Of a stretch of DNA of 64,000 bases, positions 7,936 through 16,600 are shown piece after piece. Position 1 is the first letter of the stretch; the number at the start of each line of letters is the position of its first letter. Source of the stretch: Thiodiazotropha sp040506195. GTDB taxonomy: Bacteria > Pseudomonadota > Gammaproteobacteria > Chromatiales > Chromatiaceae. The DNA is taken from assembly GCA_040506195.1 (NCBI GenBank), contig JBEVXH010000013.1, forward strand, positions 33,300 to 97,299, written 5' to 3'. Both the position numbers and the translations under genes were made by a program. The notes beneath the pieces are model-generated. The model was not told where the DNA came from, did not search any database, and saw nothing but the letters and a program-made list of their open reading frames with translations.

Positions 7936-7968
7936 AGAAAACGCCCTCTATTTTAGAGTAACAGGACC

Positions 7969-8937
7969 ATGTCAAATTTTATAAAATCTGTAGATGACCG
8001 CACCCGTCTGGCTGGCACCAACCGACTGGAGGTCCTCCTTTTCAGCCTGGGCAAAGATATCAGAACCGGCCGCGAAGAGACCTACGGCGTCAATGTCTTT
8101 AAGGTTCGTGAAGTGATGCTGGTACCGGAAATCACCCATGCACCTGATATGCCCCCATCGGTGGAGGGCATGGTGAGTCTGCGGGGGAATATGATACCTG
8201 TGATCAATCTGCCTGATTTTTGCGGTATTCAGACAGAAGAGAGGCCGGGTATTCTAATCGTCACGGAATACAACAAAAATGTGCAGGGTTTTCTGGTACA
8301 TGCGGTGGATACCATCGAGCGTCTGGCCTGGGAAGATGTCAAAGTGCCGCCGACCATGATGGCGCAGCAGCATGGCGGACTGGTGACCGCGGTCACGGAG
8401 CTGAAGGATAAACGGTTGGTTATGATCATGGATGTGGAGATGGTCCTCAGCCAGACATCGGGATTTGGACAAAATTCCGAAATCTTCGAGGGCATCCAGG
8501 ATATCGGCGATAGTGATATCACTCTGCTGTTCGCCGACGATTCCGCCGTAGCCCGTGATCAAATCATCCGCACCATGGAGCATATGGGCATCAAATATAT
8601 CGGCACCACCAATGGTGCAGAAGCCTGGAGCAAGCTCAAAGAGATCGCCGAACGGGCAGCCGCCACCGGTCATAAACCCAGCGATTTCATACAGATCATA
8701 CTGACTGACGTTGAAATGCCGGAAATGGACGGTTATGTGCTTACCAAGAAGATCAAGGAGGATGCTCGCTTCAGCAATATTCCCATCATTATGCACTCTT
8801 CTCTTTCGGCAGATGCCAACATGGCATTGGGCAAGGGCGTAGGCGCCGATGCCTATGTCCCAAAATTTGAGCCCACCGAGCTTTCAGCCAAATTGCATGA
8901 AATGATCGACAATATTCACGCCCAGAAAACCTCTTGA
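7969..8937 (+). CDS. cheV: Chemotaxis protein CheV (CheW-REC)
   Basis: Residues 1-165 form a CheW-like coupling domain (NVFKVREVM, VEGMVSLRGNMIPVINL) and residues 182-315 a receiver domain with the acidic pocket (FADDSA), phospho-acceptor in LTDVEMPEMDG and the conserved Lys in YVPKFEP. CheV couples chemoreceptors to the CheA kinase and dampens signalling when phosphorylated. The 322-residue length is normal. An AGGA site precedes the ATG. It stands alone on the plus strand, divergent from the channel operon. A terminator-like hairpin follows at 8970. Confidence 0.92.
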   Translation: MSNFIKSVDDRTRLAGTNRLEVLLFSLGKDIRTGREETYGVNVFKVREVMLVPEITHAPDMPPSVEGMVSLRGNMIPVINLPDFCGIQTEERPGILIVTEYNKNVQGFLVHAVDTIERLAWEDVKVPPTMMAQQHGGLVTAVTELKDKRLVMIMDVEMVLSQTSGFGQNSEIFEGIQDIGDSDITLLFADDSAVARDQIIRTMEHMGIKYIGTTNGAEAWSKLKEIAERAAATGHKPSDFIQIILTDVEMPEMDGYVLTKKIKEDARFSNIPIIMHSSLSADANMALGKGVGADAYVPKFEPTELSAKLHEMIDNIHAQKTS

Positions 8938-8969
8938 CGGTCTCTATCGCCCGATACGGCTAGACCCTG

Positions 8970-8997
8970 GCAGCCAGCGACTGAAGCTGGCTGCTTT
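8970..8997 (+). terminator. Terminator-like hairpin after cheV
   Basis: A perfect 9-bp stem GCAGCCAGC/GCTGGCTGC (8970-8978 with 8986-8994) encloses a 7-base loop. It is followed only by TTT, so termination may be weak. It lies 33 bp after the cheV stop. Confidence 0.5.
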
Positions 8998-9010
8998 CCC
9001 TGCCGGGGGG

Positions 9011-9031
9011 GTTGTTACCTTAGGTAACAAC
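9011..9031. promoter_or_regulatory. Perfect 9-bp inverted repeat, candidate operator
   Basis: GTTGTTACC and GGTAACAAC face each other across TTA, giving a perfect 21-bp palindromic site that ends 15 bp before the start of the small membrane protein gene at 9047. Its symmetry and place fit a dimeric regulator's operator for the sensor-kinase operon. The same sequence in RNA would form a hairpin near the ribosome-binding site, so control at the RNA level is also possible. Confidence 0.45.
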
Positions 9032-9046
9032 TGCTAGGCTCTGGGA

Positions 9047-9241
9047 ATGCGAGAACAACCACCACCAGACCGACTGATAGACCGCACCGTAGCCCTGGGT
9101 CTGCTGATCCTGTTGCTGTTTTCAACGCCCATCATGATCTGGTGGACTTCTCCGGGAAGTCCATGGTACCTCCCCTATATCATCTGGATGGCAGTTATCT
9201 GCTTCATTGCATGGATCAACCAGCGACACCATGAGCCATGA
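9047..9241 (+). CDS. Small two-helix membrane protein linked to the sensor kinase
   Basis: This 64-residue protein has two hydrophobic spans (ALGLLILLLFSTPIMIW and WYLPYIIWMAVICFIAWI) with a charged N-terminus. Its last 11 bp overlap the start of the symporter-kinase gene, so the two are probably translated together. Small two-helix partners are known for several sodium:solute symporters (DUF4212 and DUF3311 types), and this gene has that layout beside a symporter-domain kinase. It may be a small subunit of the sensor. I do not recognise the family by sequence. Confidence 0.65.
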   Translation: MREQPPPDRLIDRTVALGLLILLLFSTPIMIWWTSPGSPWYLPYIIWMAVICFIAWINQRHHEP

Positions 9242-12191
9242 TCTCTGGTTACTCTTCGGCATAGGCTTTCTCTACCTGGGATTGCTGTTTGTCATCGCTC
9301 ATGCGGGAGACAGCGGTCGAATTCCCGAACGTCTGATACGCCACCCTTTGACCTATGTTCTCTCTCTCGGCGTCTACGCCACGACCTGGACCTTCTACGG
9401 CAGCGTCGGCTTCGCGAAGACCCAAGGCTATCTCTTTTTGACCATCTATCTGGGTGTGACGCTGGCATTCGCCCTGACGCCAATTCTGTTTCAACCACTG
9501 CTTCGCCTTACCCGCGAATATCAGCTGACATCCCTGGCCGACCTGTTTGCTTTCCGCTATCGCAGCCAACTGGCGGGCATTCTGGTCACCCTGTTCATGC
9601 TGGTGGGCACCTTGCCCTATATCGCACTGCAGATCCGCGCAGTCACCGACTCCCTGCAGATGATCAGCCATACTGTGGCACCACGTATCCTGGCCTTGAT
9701 CTTTTGTTCCACACTGGTGGTGTTCGCTATTCTGTTCGGCGCCAGACACAGCACCAGTCGCGAAAAACATCGAGGCCTGGTGTTGGCGATTGCATTTGAA
9801 TCGATCGTCAAGCTGGTGGCCTTACTCGTCATTGGCCTGGTAACGCTGTTTGGTGTATTCGACGGGTTTTCAGGTCTCGACAAATGGCTTGCCGCACATC
9901 CTGAGATGCTTGATCGCCTCTATCAGCCGGTCAGAGAGGGTCCATGGTCGACCCTGTTGCTACTGGCCTTTGCCGCCGCCTTTCTGTTACCACGACAATT
10001 TCATATGTTGTTCGCGGAGAACCTGGAACCCAAGGCATTGAAGACCGCCACCTGGGGCTTCCCTCTTTTTCTCCTGCTGATCAATTTACCGATACCCCTG
10101 ATTCTATGGGGAGGAGAGGCCCTCGGTCTCAGCATGCCTCCCGACTATTTCGCCCTCGGCATTACCCTCGATCAAGGCCCCTCCTGGTTACCGTTTCTCG
10201 CCTTTATCGGCGGTATTTCGTCAGCCAGCGCGATGATGATCATCACCACGCTGGCGCTGTCGTCGATGACATTGAACCACATCCTGCTCCCGACCAATTT
10301 TCCCGATCCGCAGGTCAATCTCTATCGCTGGCTGCTATTGGGCCGCAGACTGTTGATCGCCCTGATCATTATGGCGGGGTACGGATTCTATGTTTTGTTG
10401 GAAAAGCATCAGGGACTGGTCCAGCTAGGCCTGATCTCCTTCGTCGCGGTCGCTCAGTTCCTTCCCGGCATCATCGGACTGCTCTATTGGCGTCGCGCCA
10501 CCCGTCTCGGTTTCATCCTGGGCCTGCTGGCCGGTATAGGCGTCTGGACGGGAACACTGTTGATCCCTCTGTTGGAGAGTTCAGGTTTGGTGCGGACCGA
10601 ATTCGATATACCGGCCCTATTGGCTACGTCCGGCATGGACAAGTGGGAATTCGCGACTTTCTGGACACTCACAGCCAACACCCTGTTGTTTATTTTAGGG
10701 TCTCTGCTGAGTAAACAGAGTCTAGGCGAAAGAGAGGCTGCGCAGGCCTGTTGCAGCGAGTCATTGGTGCCTCTGGGGGGCATGGTCAATGCCGTTTCAA
10801 CCGCCCAGTTCACCAAACAATTGTCGCAGATGCTGGGTAGCGAAGCCGCTCAACGGGAGGTGGAACAGGCGCTCAGAGACCTCAGCCTGCCGGTCAACGA
10901 GACACGTCCGGCGCAACTGCGTCGACTGCGTGAACGTATTGAGCGAAATCTGTCCGGTCTGCTGGGACCGCAGCTGGCGCACATGATCATCAACCGAAGG
11001 CTGCAACTGGATATCCACACCCAGTCCGCACTGGCGGATTCCATGCGTTTTATCGAGGATCAGCTGGAGCACTCACGTACGCGGCTGCGCGGCCTCAGTG
11101 CCGATCTCGACAATCTGCGTCGCTATCACCGGCAGGTCCTGCTCGATCTGCCGCTGGGTGTCTGCACCATCGACCGGCTACGCACAGTGACCATTTGGAA
11201 TCTGGCCATGGAAGTGATGACCGGCGTGCCCGCTCGGGATGCCATTGGCGTTTCAATTCACAGACTGCCCCCCCCATGGGGACATCTGCTGACAGGCTTC
11301 GCCTCCGCATCGGATGAGCACATTCACCATCTGGAAGTCACTCATCAAGGGAAGAGTCGCTGGTTCAATCTGCACAAGGCCGCCATCCCGGCGCCGCTGC
11401 CGGTGGATCACCCCGTGGAAGAGGCGCGCACCAGCCAGGTTATGCTGATGGAGGACCTTACCGACTTGGAGACACTGGAGGCTGAATTGGCCCACAGCGA
11501 ACGTTTGGCCTCGATCGGCCGGCTGGCGGCGGGGGTGGCACACGAGATTGGAAATCCGGTGACCGGCATTGCATCCCTGGCGCAAAACCTGCGTCACGAG
11601 GATGATCCGGAATTGGTGCGGGAGAGTATCGAAGAGATTATCAACCAGACCCAACGCATCACCACAATCGTAAAGACACTGATGAACTTCAGCCGCAGTG
11701 GCGGTATCGGCGGCGATATATGCGTTTTCTCAATACGGGAGGTGGCGGACGAAGCGATGCGTCTGGTGAAATTAACCCGTCACGGACGTCAGATCCATTG
11801 TGAAAACCTGTGTCCACCCGACCTCACGATCACTGCGGATCGCCAGGGCATCTCGCAGATCCTGGTCAACATCCTCACCAATGCCTGCGATGCCTCGCCA
11901 CCCGACAGTCGAGTGGAACTGAGCGCCGATGAAATCGATGATCTGGTGAGAATCGAGGTGCAGGACCAGGGTGAAGGCATCAAGGAGCAGGATCTAGGTT
12001 ATATATTCGAACCGTTTTTCACCACAAAGGCTCCAGGCGACGGCACCGGGCTCGGACTCGCCATCGCCTATAAAATTGTTTCAGACCACAAGGGCGCCAT
12101 CAGCATCGACTCTGAAAAAGACAAGGGCACCCGGGTTATTATCGATCTTCCAAAGGCAGGACTGAACGCCATCATCGCAGAGACATCATGA
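9231..12191 (+). CDS. Sodium:solute symporter-domain histidine kinase (CbrA-like)
   Basis: The first ~480 residues are a 13-helix sodium:solute symporter fold. After a linker comes a PAS-like region (about 640-740), a HisKA domain with the phospho-accepting His 771 in VAHEIGNPVTGI, and an HATPase domain with N-box (ILTNACDA), GEGIKEQDLG and GTGLGLAIAY. The 986-residue layout is that of CbrA-type kinases, which couple nutrient transport or sensing to a response regulator. Start 9231 is chosen over the 24-bp longer frame. The stop overlaps the regulator gene by ATGA. The ligand is unknown; in Pseudomonas CbrA the system governs carbon/nitrogen use, which may not hold here. Confidence 0.85.
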   Translation: MSHDLWLLFGIGFLYLGLLFVIAHAGDSGRIPERLIRHPLTYVLSLGVYATTWTFYGSVGFAKTQGYLFLTIYLGVTLAFALTPILFQPLLRLTREYQLTSLADLFAFRYRSQLAGILVTLFMLVGTLPYIALQIRAVTDSLQMISHTVAPRILALIFCSTLVVFAILFGARHSTSREKHRGLVLAIAFESIVKLVALLVIGLVTLFGVFDGFSGLDKWLAAHPEMLDRLYQPVREGPWSTLLLLAFAAAFLLPRQFHMLFAENLEPKALKTATWGFPLFLLLINLPIPLILWGGEALGLSMPPDYFALGITLDQGPSWLPFLAFIGGISSASAMMIITTLALSSMTLNHILLPTNFPDPQVNLYRWLLLGRRLLIALIIMAGYGFYVLLEKHQGLVQLGLISFVAVAQFLPGIIGLLYWRRATRLGFILGLLAGIGVWTGTLLIPLLESSGLVRTEFDIPALLATSGMDKWEFATFWTLTANTLLFILGSLLSKQSLGEREAAQACCSESLVPLGGMVNAVSTAQFTKQLSQMLGSEAAQREVEQALRDLSLPVNETRPAQLRRLRERIERNLSGLLGPQLAHMIINRRLQLDIHTQSALADSMRFIEDQLEHSRTRLRGLSADLDNLRRYHRQVLLDLPLGVCTIDRLRTVTIWNLAMEVMTGVPARDAIGVSIHRLPPPWGHLLTGFASASDEHIHHLEVTHQGKSRWFNLHKAAIPAPLPVDHPVEEARTSQVMLMEDLTDLETLEAELAHSERLASIGRLAAGVAHEIGNPVTGIASLAQNLRHEDDPELVRESIEEIINQTQRITTIVKTLMNFSRSGGIGGDICVFSIREVADEAMRLVKLTRHGRQIHCENLCPPDLTITADRQGISQILVNILTNACDASPPDSRVELSADEIDDLVRIEVQDQGEGIKEQDLGYIFEPFFTTKAPGDGTGLGLAIAYKIVSDHKGAISIDSEKDKGTRVIIDLPKAGLNAIIAETS

Positions 12192-13525
12192 ATCAGATAC
12201 TCATCATCGAAGACGAGGAGGTCATCCGCCGAGCAGTCAAGCGTCTGCTTGAGCGCAACGGCTATCAAATCACGGAAGCGGGTTCGGTAGAAGAGGCGAA
12301 ATCCAGCCCCCTCGCCTCCTTCGACCTGATCATCAGTGATGTCAGGTTACCCGGCGCGCCCGGGACCCAAATCATCGAGGCCGCGGCACCGGTACCGGTT
12401 CTGATCATGACCAGCTATGCCAGTATCCGTTCTGCGGTGGATGCGATGAAACTGGGGGCCATCGATTATATCGCCAAACCCTTCGACCACGATGAGTTAT
12501 TGATTGTGGTGGAGCGAATCATCAAACAAGATCGCCAGCTCCGTCAGCAGGAGTTTCTCAAATCGGAGGTGGAAAAAAGCTATCCGGTACGTGGCATGGT
12601 TGGCGACTGCCCGGCAATGATCGATGTCTTTAAACGCATCGATAAGGTAGCACCCACTGATGCCACGGTATTGATTCTCGGGGAGTCGGGCACGGGAAAG
12701 GAACTGGTCGCACGTGCACTGCATGAAAAGAGCCAGCGCAGTCAATCGCCCTTTATCGTTTTCAACTGTGCCGCTGTACCGGAAAACCAGGTGGAGATCG
12801 AGCTGTTCGGACACCAGAATGAAGGCGAGACCCGGCGTGGCGGACTGCTTGCGAAGGCCCATGGCGGTACCCTGTTTATGGATGAGGTCGGCGAACTCTC
12901 CATGGCTGCACAGGCTCGGCTGCTACGTGTATTGCAGGGTGATGACTATAGCGCTGAGCAGGAGACGTCGAACAGTGGACCCAATATCCGGATTATCGCC
13001 GCCACCCACAGGGATATTCGTAAATTGGTCCAACAGCAGACTTTCAGAAGCGACCTCTATTTCCGCCTGCGTGTGGTTGAGATGACCCTGCCTCCGCTTC
13101 GGGAGCGGGGCAGCGACATCAAATCGCTGGCGAAATTTCTCCTGACCAAATACTGTCGCCAGCTCAACCGTCCATCATTGAGCCTCAGTAGGAGCGCCCT
13201 CGAAGCCATCAGGCGCTACCATTGGCCCGGCAATATCAGAGAACTGGCAAATACAATCGAGCGTGCGGTTATCCTCTGCGAGGGTGACCATATCACACCG
13301 CAGTTGCTGGCCATCGACCACCATATCACCACCAAACGCATGGACAGTAACAATCCCGCCGATAATCTATCCCTTGAAGAGTATTTTCGCCATTTCGTAC
13401 TCGACAACCAGGATCATATGACCGAAACGGAGCTTGCCAAACAGCTGGGAATCAGCCGCAAAGCGCTATGGGAACGTCGACAGCGTTTCGGCATTCCCCG
13501 GGAGAAGAAGGGCAAGAAAACTTGA
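12188..13525 (+). CDS. NtrC-family response regulator lacking the GAFTGA loop
   Basis: Receiver domain (acidic pair EDE at 8-10, phospho-acceptor Asp 51 in ISDVRLPG), AAA+ domain with Walker A GESGTGKE (165-172) and Walker B TLFMDEVGEL (228-237), and a Fis-like helix-turn-helix at the C-terminus (ETELAKQLGISRKALWERRQ). It forms a coupled pair with the upstream kinase. Where sigma-54 activators have ELFGxxxGAFTGA, this protein reads ELFGHQNEGETRRGG (residues 206-219), so the sigma-54 contact loop is missing. It may act with another sigma factor, as described for GAFTGA-less relatives such as Rhodobacter NtrC, or repress. Confidence 0.88.
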   Translation: MNQILIIEDEEVIRRAVKRLLERNGYQITEAGSVEEAKSSPLASFDLIISDVRLPGAPGTQIIEAAAPVPVLIMTSYASIRSAVDAMKLGAIDYIAKPFDHDELLIVVERIIKQDRQLRQQEFLKSEVEKSYPVRGMVGDCPAMIDVFKRIDKVAPTDATVLILGESGTGKELVARALHEKSQRSQSPFIVFNCAAVPENQVEIELFGHQNEGETRRGGLLAKAHGGTLFMDEVGELSMAAQARLLRVLQGDDYSAEQETSNSGPNIRIIAATHRDIRKLVQQQTFRSDLYFRLRVVEMTLPPLRERGSDIKSLAKFLLTKYCRQLNRPSLSLSRSALEAIRRYHWPGNIRELANTIERAVILCEGDHITPQLLAIDHHITTKRMDSNNPADNLSLEEYFRHFVLDNQDHMTETELAKQLGISRKALWERRQRFGIPREKKGKKT

Positions 13526-13693
13526 GGGATCTTAGCAAGCCGCGAATAAACGCAATTTATCTGTAGAATGAAATCGTAATTCCCCAACGCTAAGCTTTCA
13601 CAACTCAGCAGGATGTCTCCCATAGACACAGCCCTGACATACCACTTGCGATGGTTAGCAGTGATTTGCGTAGATTTGCGGCTAAACCAAGCG

Positions 13694-13786
13694 CCGTAGA
13701 GTGCGGCTTGCCGCACCTTCAATCGTCTAAATGCGCCTGCGTCATCGTGAGAATTGTGTGTTGGTGCGGCAAGCCGCACCCTACGG
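13694..13786. repeat. Pair of inverted REP-like palindromes
   Basis: Two 24-bp units in opposite orientation (13694-13717 and 13763-13786) match at 23 of 24 positions. Each contains the palindrome GTGCGGC-NN-GCCGCAC flanked by CCGTAG or CTACGG. The pair lies between two convergent genes, the usual place for REP/BIME-type elements, which can act as transcript ends or be mobilised by RAYT transposases. No RAYT gene is in the window. Confidence 0.7.
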
Positions 13787-13812
13787 TGAGAAGAGGCGAT
13801 CGCGGGTAAGGA

Positions 13813-15201
13813 TCAAGGCTGTGACTTTATCAGCTTGATCCAGTTCGATGTCTGCAGCAGATGCCGTTGCTTCGACAGTGGGTGGAATCCGTGACTGGTC
13901 TGGGCATGACGAAGCAACTCGTCACTGTTTTCACCGTCTTTCGGAAAGACCGACGATCCAATGGTCAGATCGAGGGTGATGTTTCTGCCATTGACCTCAA
14001 TTGGATTGGAGAGTCCGATACGCAACTTTTCCGAGATATGAATGACCGATTTTTCATCCTGGATATGGGGTAATAAGAGAGCGAATTCACTACCGTCAAT
14101 GCGCGAAAGAATATCGCCCTTGCGGACTTGACGCTTAAGTCTGGCTGTAATGGTCTTTAAACATTCATCACCGGTAGTGTGGCCGTAGCGCTCATTGACC
14201 TGTTTTAAGTCAACCAACACGACATGTAAAAGACACAGCGGCGTATTGTCCTGTTTGGCCTGTGTCAGCGCAAAGCTGAGATAATCCTCGAAGAGCACCC
14301 GGCTGGGGAGTCCGGTCAGCTCATCATGGAACTCCTGATATTTGTTGAGTTCTTCGATCTTGTTGTATTGGGTGATATCACGCCCAACGCCATAGGTGCC
14401 AAAAAAGACTCTTTTTTTACCCTGTTGCGTGTAGAGCCTTCTGGACTGCAGGGCCACCAGAAGGGTTTTCGGCTTCCTGCCAGGATTCTCACCATCGTGC
14501 TCGTTGCAACGCAGTCTGAGTTCAACTTCCGGAAATCTGTCCGGTGCAGTACGCCGCTCTTCGAAGACATGGTGCATTCGATCGATCTGGTCGCCCTCAA
14601 CCAATGAACTCCAATGCCTGCCTAAAATCTCCTGTTTTGAATATCCGGTCACTTTGGTGAAGACCGTATTCACCATGCGAAAATTACCCTTGGTATCGAG
14701 TAGAAACTGCAGATTGGGAGCGACATCGAACATCATGCGGTGCAGATTGCTCTTGATCTCGATCTTACGTTTGACCCCCTGTCTCTGCTCCTCCTTGACC
14801 TTTTTTCTCAGACTCTCGTCTATCGCCTTGAGCAGATCGACCGGAGTCACCGGTTTGCGAATAAAGTTATCCGCCCCCTTTTTCAGCGATTTGATTGCAT
14901 CATCCATGGAGGGATCACCGGATATGGTGATAATACGTGTCTTCAATCCACGCTTGTGAATGAAATCCATGACCTTATAACCGTCCGCCACCGGCATGTG
15001 AAGGTCCAGCAACACCACATCGAACGGTTTGGAAATCAAATGACCCGCGGCCTTTGCCCCATCCTCGGCGGTGTGTACATCATACCCCCAACTGGCCACC
15101 ATCATAGCCAGGCTATCCGCATGACGAGATTCATCATCTACAATCAGCAAGCGCCCCTTAAGTGATGATTTTGCTTTCTTCGGATCTTCTTTGTTTTGCA
15201 T
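13813..15201 (-). CDS. REC-PAS-GGDEF protein with degenerate GGDEF motif
   Basis: A receiver domain (acidic DDE, phospho-acceptor Asp 66 in LLDLHMP, Lys in IRKPVTP) is followed by a PAS domain (about 155-285; LLDTKGNFRMVN, VGRDITQ) and a GGDEF-type cyclase fold (about 290-450; HDELTGLPSRVLF, GDILSRIDGSEFALLLP). The signature reads DGSEF (369-373) instead of GGDEF, so diguanylate cyclase activity is doubtful and a GTP- or c-di-GMP-binding sensor role is possible. The start at 15201 has GGAAG at good spacing; an ATG at 15216 is the alternative. It is monocistronic. Confidence 0.82.
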   Translation of the reverse strand: MQNKEDPKKAKSSLKGRLLIVDDESRHADSLAMMVASWGYDVHTAEDGAKAAGHLISKPFDVVLLDLHMPVADGYKVMDFIHKRGLKTRIITISGDPSMDDAIKSLKKGADNFIRKPVTPVDLLKAIDESLRKKVKEEQRQGVKRKIEIKSNLHRMMFDVAPNLQFLLDTKGNFRMVNTVFTKVTGYSKQEILGRHWSSLVEGDQIDRMHHVFEERRTAPDRFPEVELRLRCNEHDGENPGRKPKTLLVALQSRRLYTQQGKKRVFFGTYGVGRDITQYNKIEELNKYQEFHDELTGLPSRVLFEDYLSFALTQAKQDNTPLCLLHVVLVDLKQVNERYGHTTGDECLKTITARLKRQVRKGDILSRIDGSEFALLLPHIQDEKSVIHISEKLRIGLSNPIEVNGRNITLDLTIGSSVFPKDGENSDELLRHAQTSHGFHPLSKQRHLLQTSNWIKLIKSQP

Positions 15202-15316
15202 GAGTGTTGCTTCCATCAAACCACGGCTATAACTTCACACTTCTGACTATACCATGAACCGTCGGAACCAATTAGGAAATGGAGTCATCAATGAGGATAA
15301 AATAAGCAATTAAATC

Positions 15317-15775
15317 TTAAGAAGAGTTCATAATCCTATGTTTTGCTGCGATAAAATCACTGTGAGATACGTGAATCAAATCGGCCAGCCTACGAATGAC
15401 ATGCTCTTCATAATGGTGTAGTGCCTGATCGGCGAAGGCTACCCGCCAGAATGCCTCCACCACTTTGACCTTCTGTTCTGCCGAATAGTGTTCATTGATC
15501 AGGCGTGTAAACTGAAAATAGTCGGTGGACTCTTGATGCTCCTGCCTGGCAAGCGCTATCAGCTGCTCTGCCGATACCCTGTTCAAGGCAAACTGTTTCT
15601 GTATCGCATTCAGAATGGCATGCCGCTCTTCAGGCGCATTTTCATAATCCGCCTCGGCAATTTCGATCAACAACACCACAACCGCCAGCCTTATCGAATG
15701 CTCCAACCGCTCTCTCTCTTCTTCAACACCTGGTATGAGATAGCTATCGAAAAAATCTTTGATTGCTTTGATCAT
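15317..15775 (-). CDS. TerB-like tellurite-resistance-family protein
   Basis: This 152-residue all-helical protein carries acidic helix patterns typical of the TerB/DjlA N-terminal fold: AVVVLLIEIAEADYENAPEE, then VVEAFWRVAFADQALHHYEE and IRRLADLIHVSHSDF. TerB proteins bind divalent metal at the inner face of the membrane in stress-linked complexes, but stand-alone members like this one have no known function. No other Ter gene is nearby. It is transcribed away from the acetate symporter operon. Confidence 0.7.
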   Translation of the reverse strand: MIKAIKDFFDSYLIPGVEEERERLEHSIRLAVVVLLIEIAEADYENAPEERHAILNAIQKQFALNRVSAEQLIALARQEHQESTDYFQFTRLINEHYSAEQKVKVVEAFWRVAFADQALHHYEEHVIRRLADLIHVSHSDFIAAKHRIMNSS

Positions 15776-16142
15776 CTGGTTTTTACCAAAAAAGTCCGCA
15801 CTGCCTGGTCATATAGTCGATAACTTGCTGACCGTCGAGATCCACCATATTGAGAGCAGGCCGGCATTTCTCGTCAGGCAGGTTACGGATCAGTCTGAAA
15901 TCATGTTAACACGGGAAAATGAAAGCATCTCTGATCCAACCCGGTATCGATCTCCGAGTATTACCGGTGAGACTGGGCAACCGTTTTCCGCTCCTTCCCT
16001 CAAGCTTAGAAAAAAAATGTTTCTTACCGATGGAAACGCATAGCGATTCTTTCGGTTACACACCCTATGCACCGACGTTACCTATCGTAACGCGGGTGCT
16101 GCCATGCAGCATAAAGATACAATACTTAACCTATTGTTTTAT

Positions 16143-16172
16143 TTGACAATATCTAGTTTATCGCCACAAAAT
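16143..16172 (+). promoter_or_regulatory. Candidate sigma-70-type promoter for the acetate-uptake operon
   Basis: TTGACA (16143-16148) is followed after 18 bp by CAAAAT (16167-16172), which fits TATAAT at four of six positions. It lies about 160 bp before the DUF4212 gene in a 554-bp AT-rich gap (15776-16329) that otherwise shows no convincing gene on either strand. The long leader could hold further control sites. Confidence 0.35.
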
Positions 16173-16329
16173 AGTGCATTGTGTAATCGCTATCGGCGCG
16201 GTAACACAACGTGGTGTTTGTTCACTTCAGGGATAGATCATCTCGCTTCACTCGATAACGACAGGAGTCATGGCAAGTGACAGACACGCTTAATGACAGA
16301 ACTTCTTTATATGGCGGAGTGATCATGAC

Positions 16330-16584
16330 ATGAATAAAACTGCTGAACAGTATTGGAAAGCCAATATTCGCTTAGTAAGCATCTTACTAACGATTTGGTT
16401 TATCTGCTCGTTCCTATTCGGCATCATCTTAGTGGAACCGCTGAATACCATTAAGATCGGCGGTGTCGGATTGGGATTCTGGTTTGCTCAGAACGGCTCG
16501 ATCTATACCTTTCTGGTGCTGATCTACGTCTACGCTAAACGCATGAATGCTCTGGATGTCGAATTTGACGTCCATGAGGACTAA
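16330..16584 (+). CDS. DUF4212 small symporter subunit
   Basis: This 84-residue protein has two membrane spans (LVSILLTIWFICSFLFGIIL and FWFAQNGSIYTFLVLIYVY) with the family features YWKANIRL, NTIKIGGVGLGFWFAQNGS and YAKRMNALD. DUF4212 proteins are encoded directly upstream of ActP-like sodium:solute symporters and are taken as their small subunit. The gene sits 16 bp before the symporter, and GGAG precedes its start region. Confidence 0.88.
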   Translation: MNKTAEQYWKANIRLVSILLTIWFICSFLFGIILVEPLNTIKIGGVGLGFWFAQNGSIYTFLVLIYVYAKRMNALDVEFDVHED

Positions 16585-16600
16585 TGGGGGAAACTGACTC

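Noticed and set aside
9944..10714. 256-codon frame inside the symporter-kinase gene
   Set aside because: Arg/Pro/Ser-rich shadow of the kinase reading frame, no ribosome-binding site, no domain.
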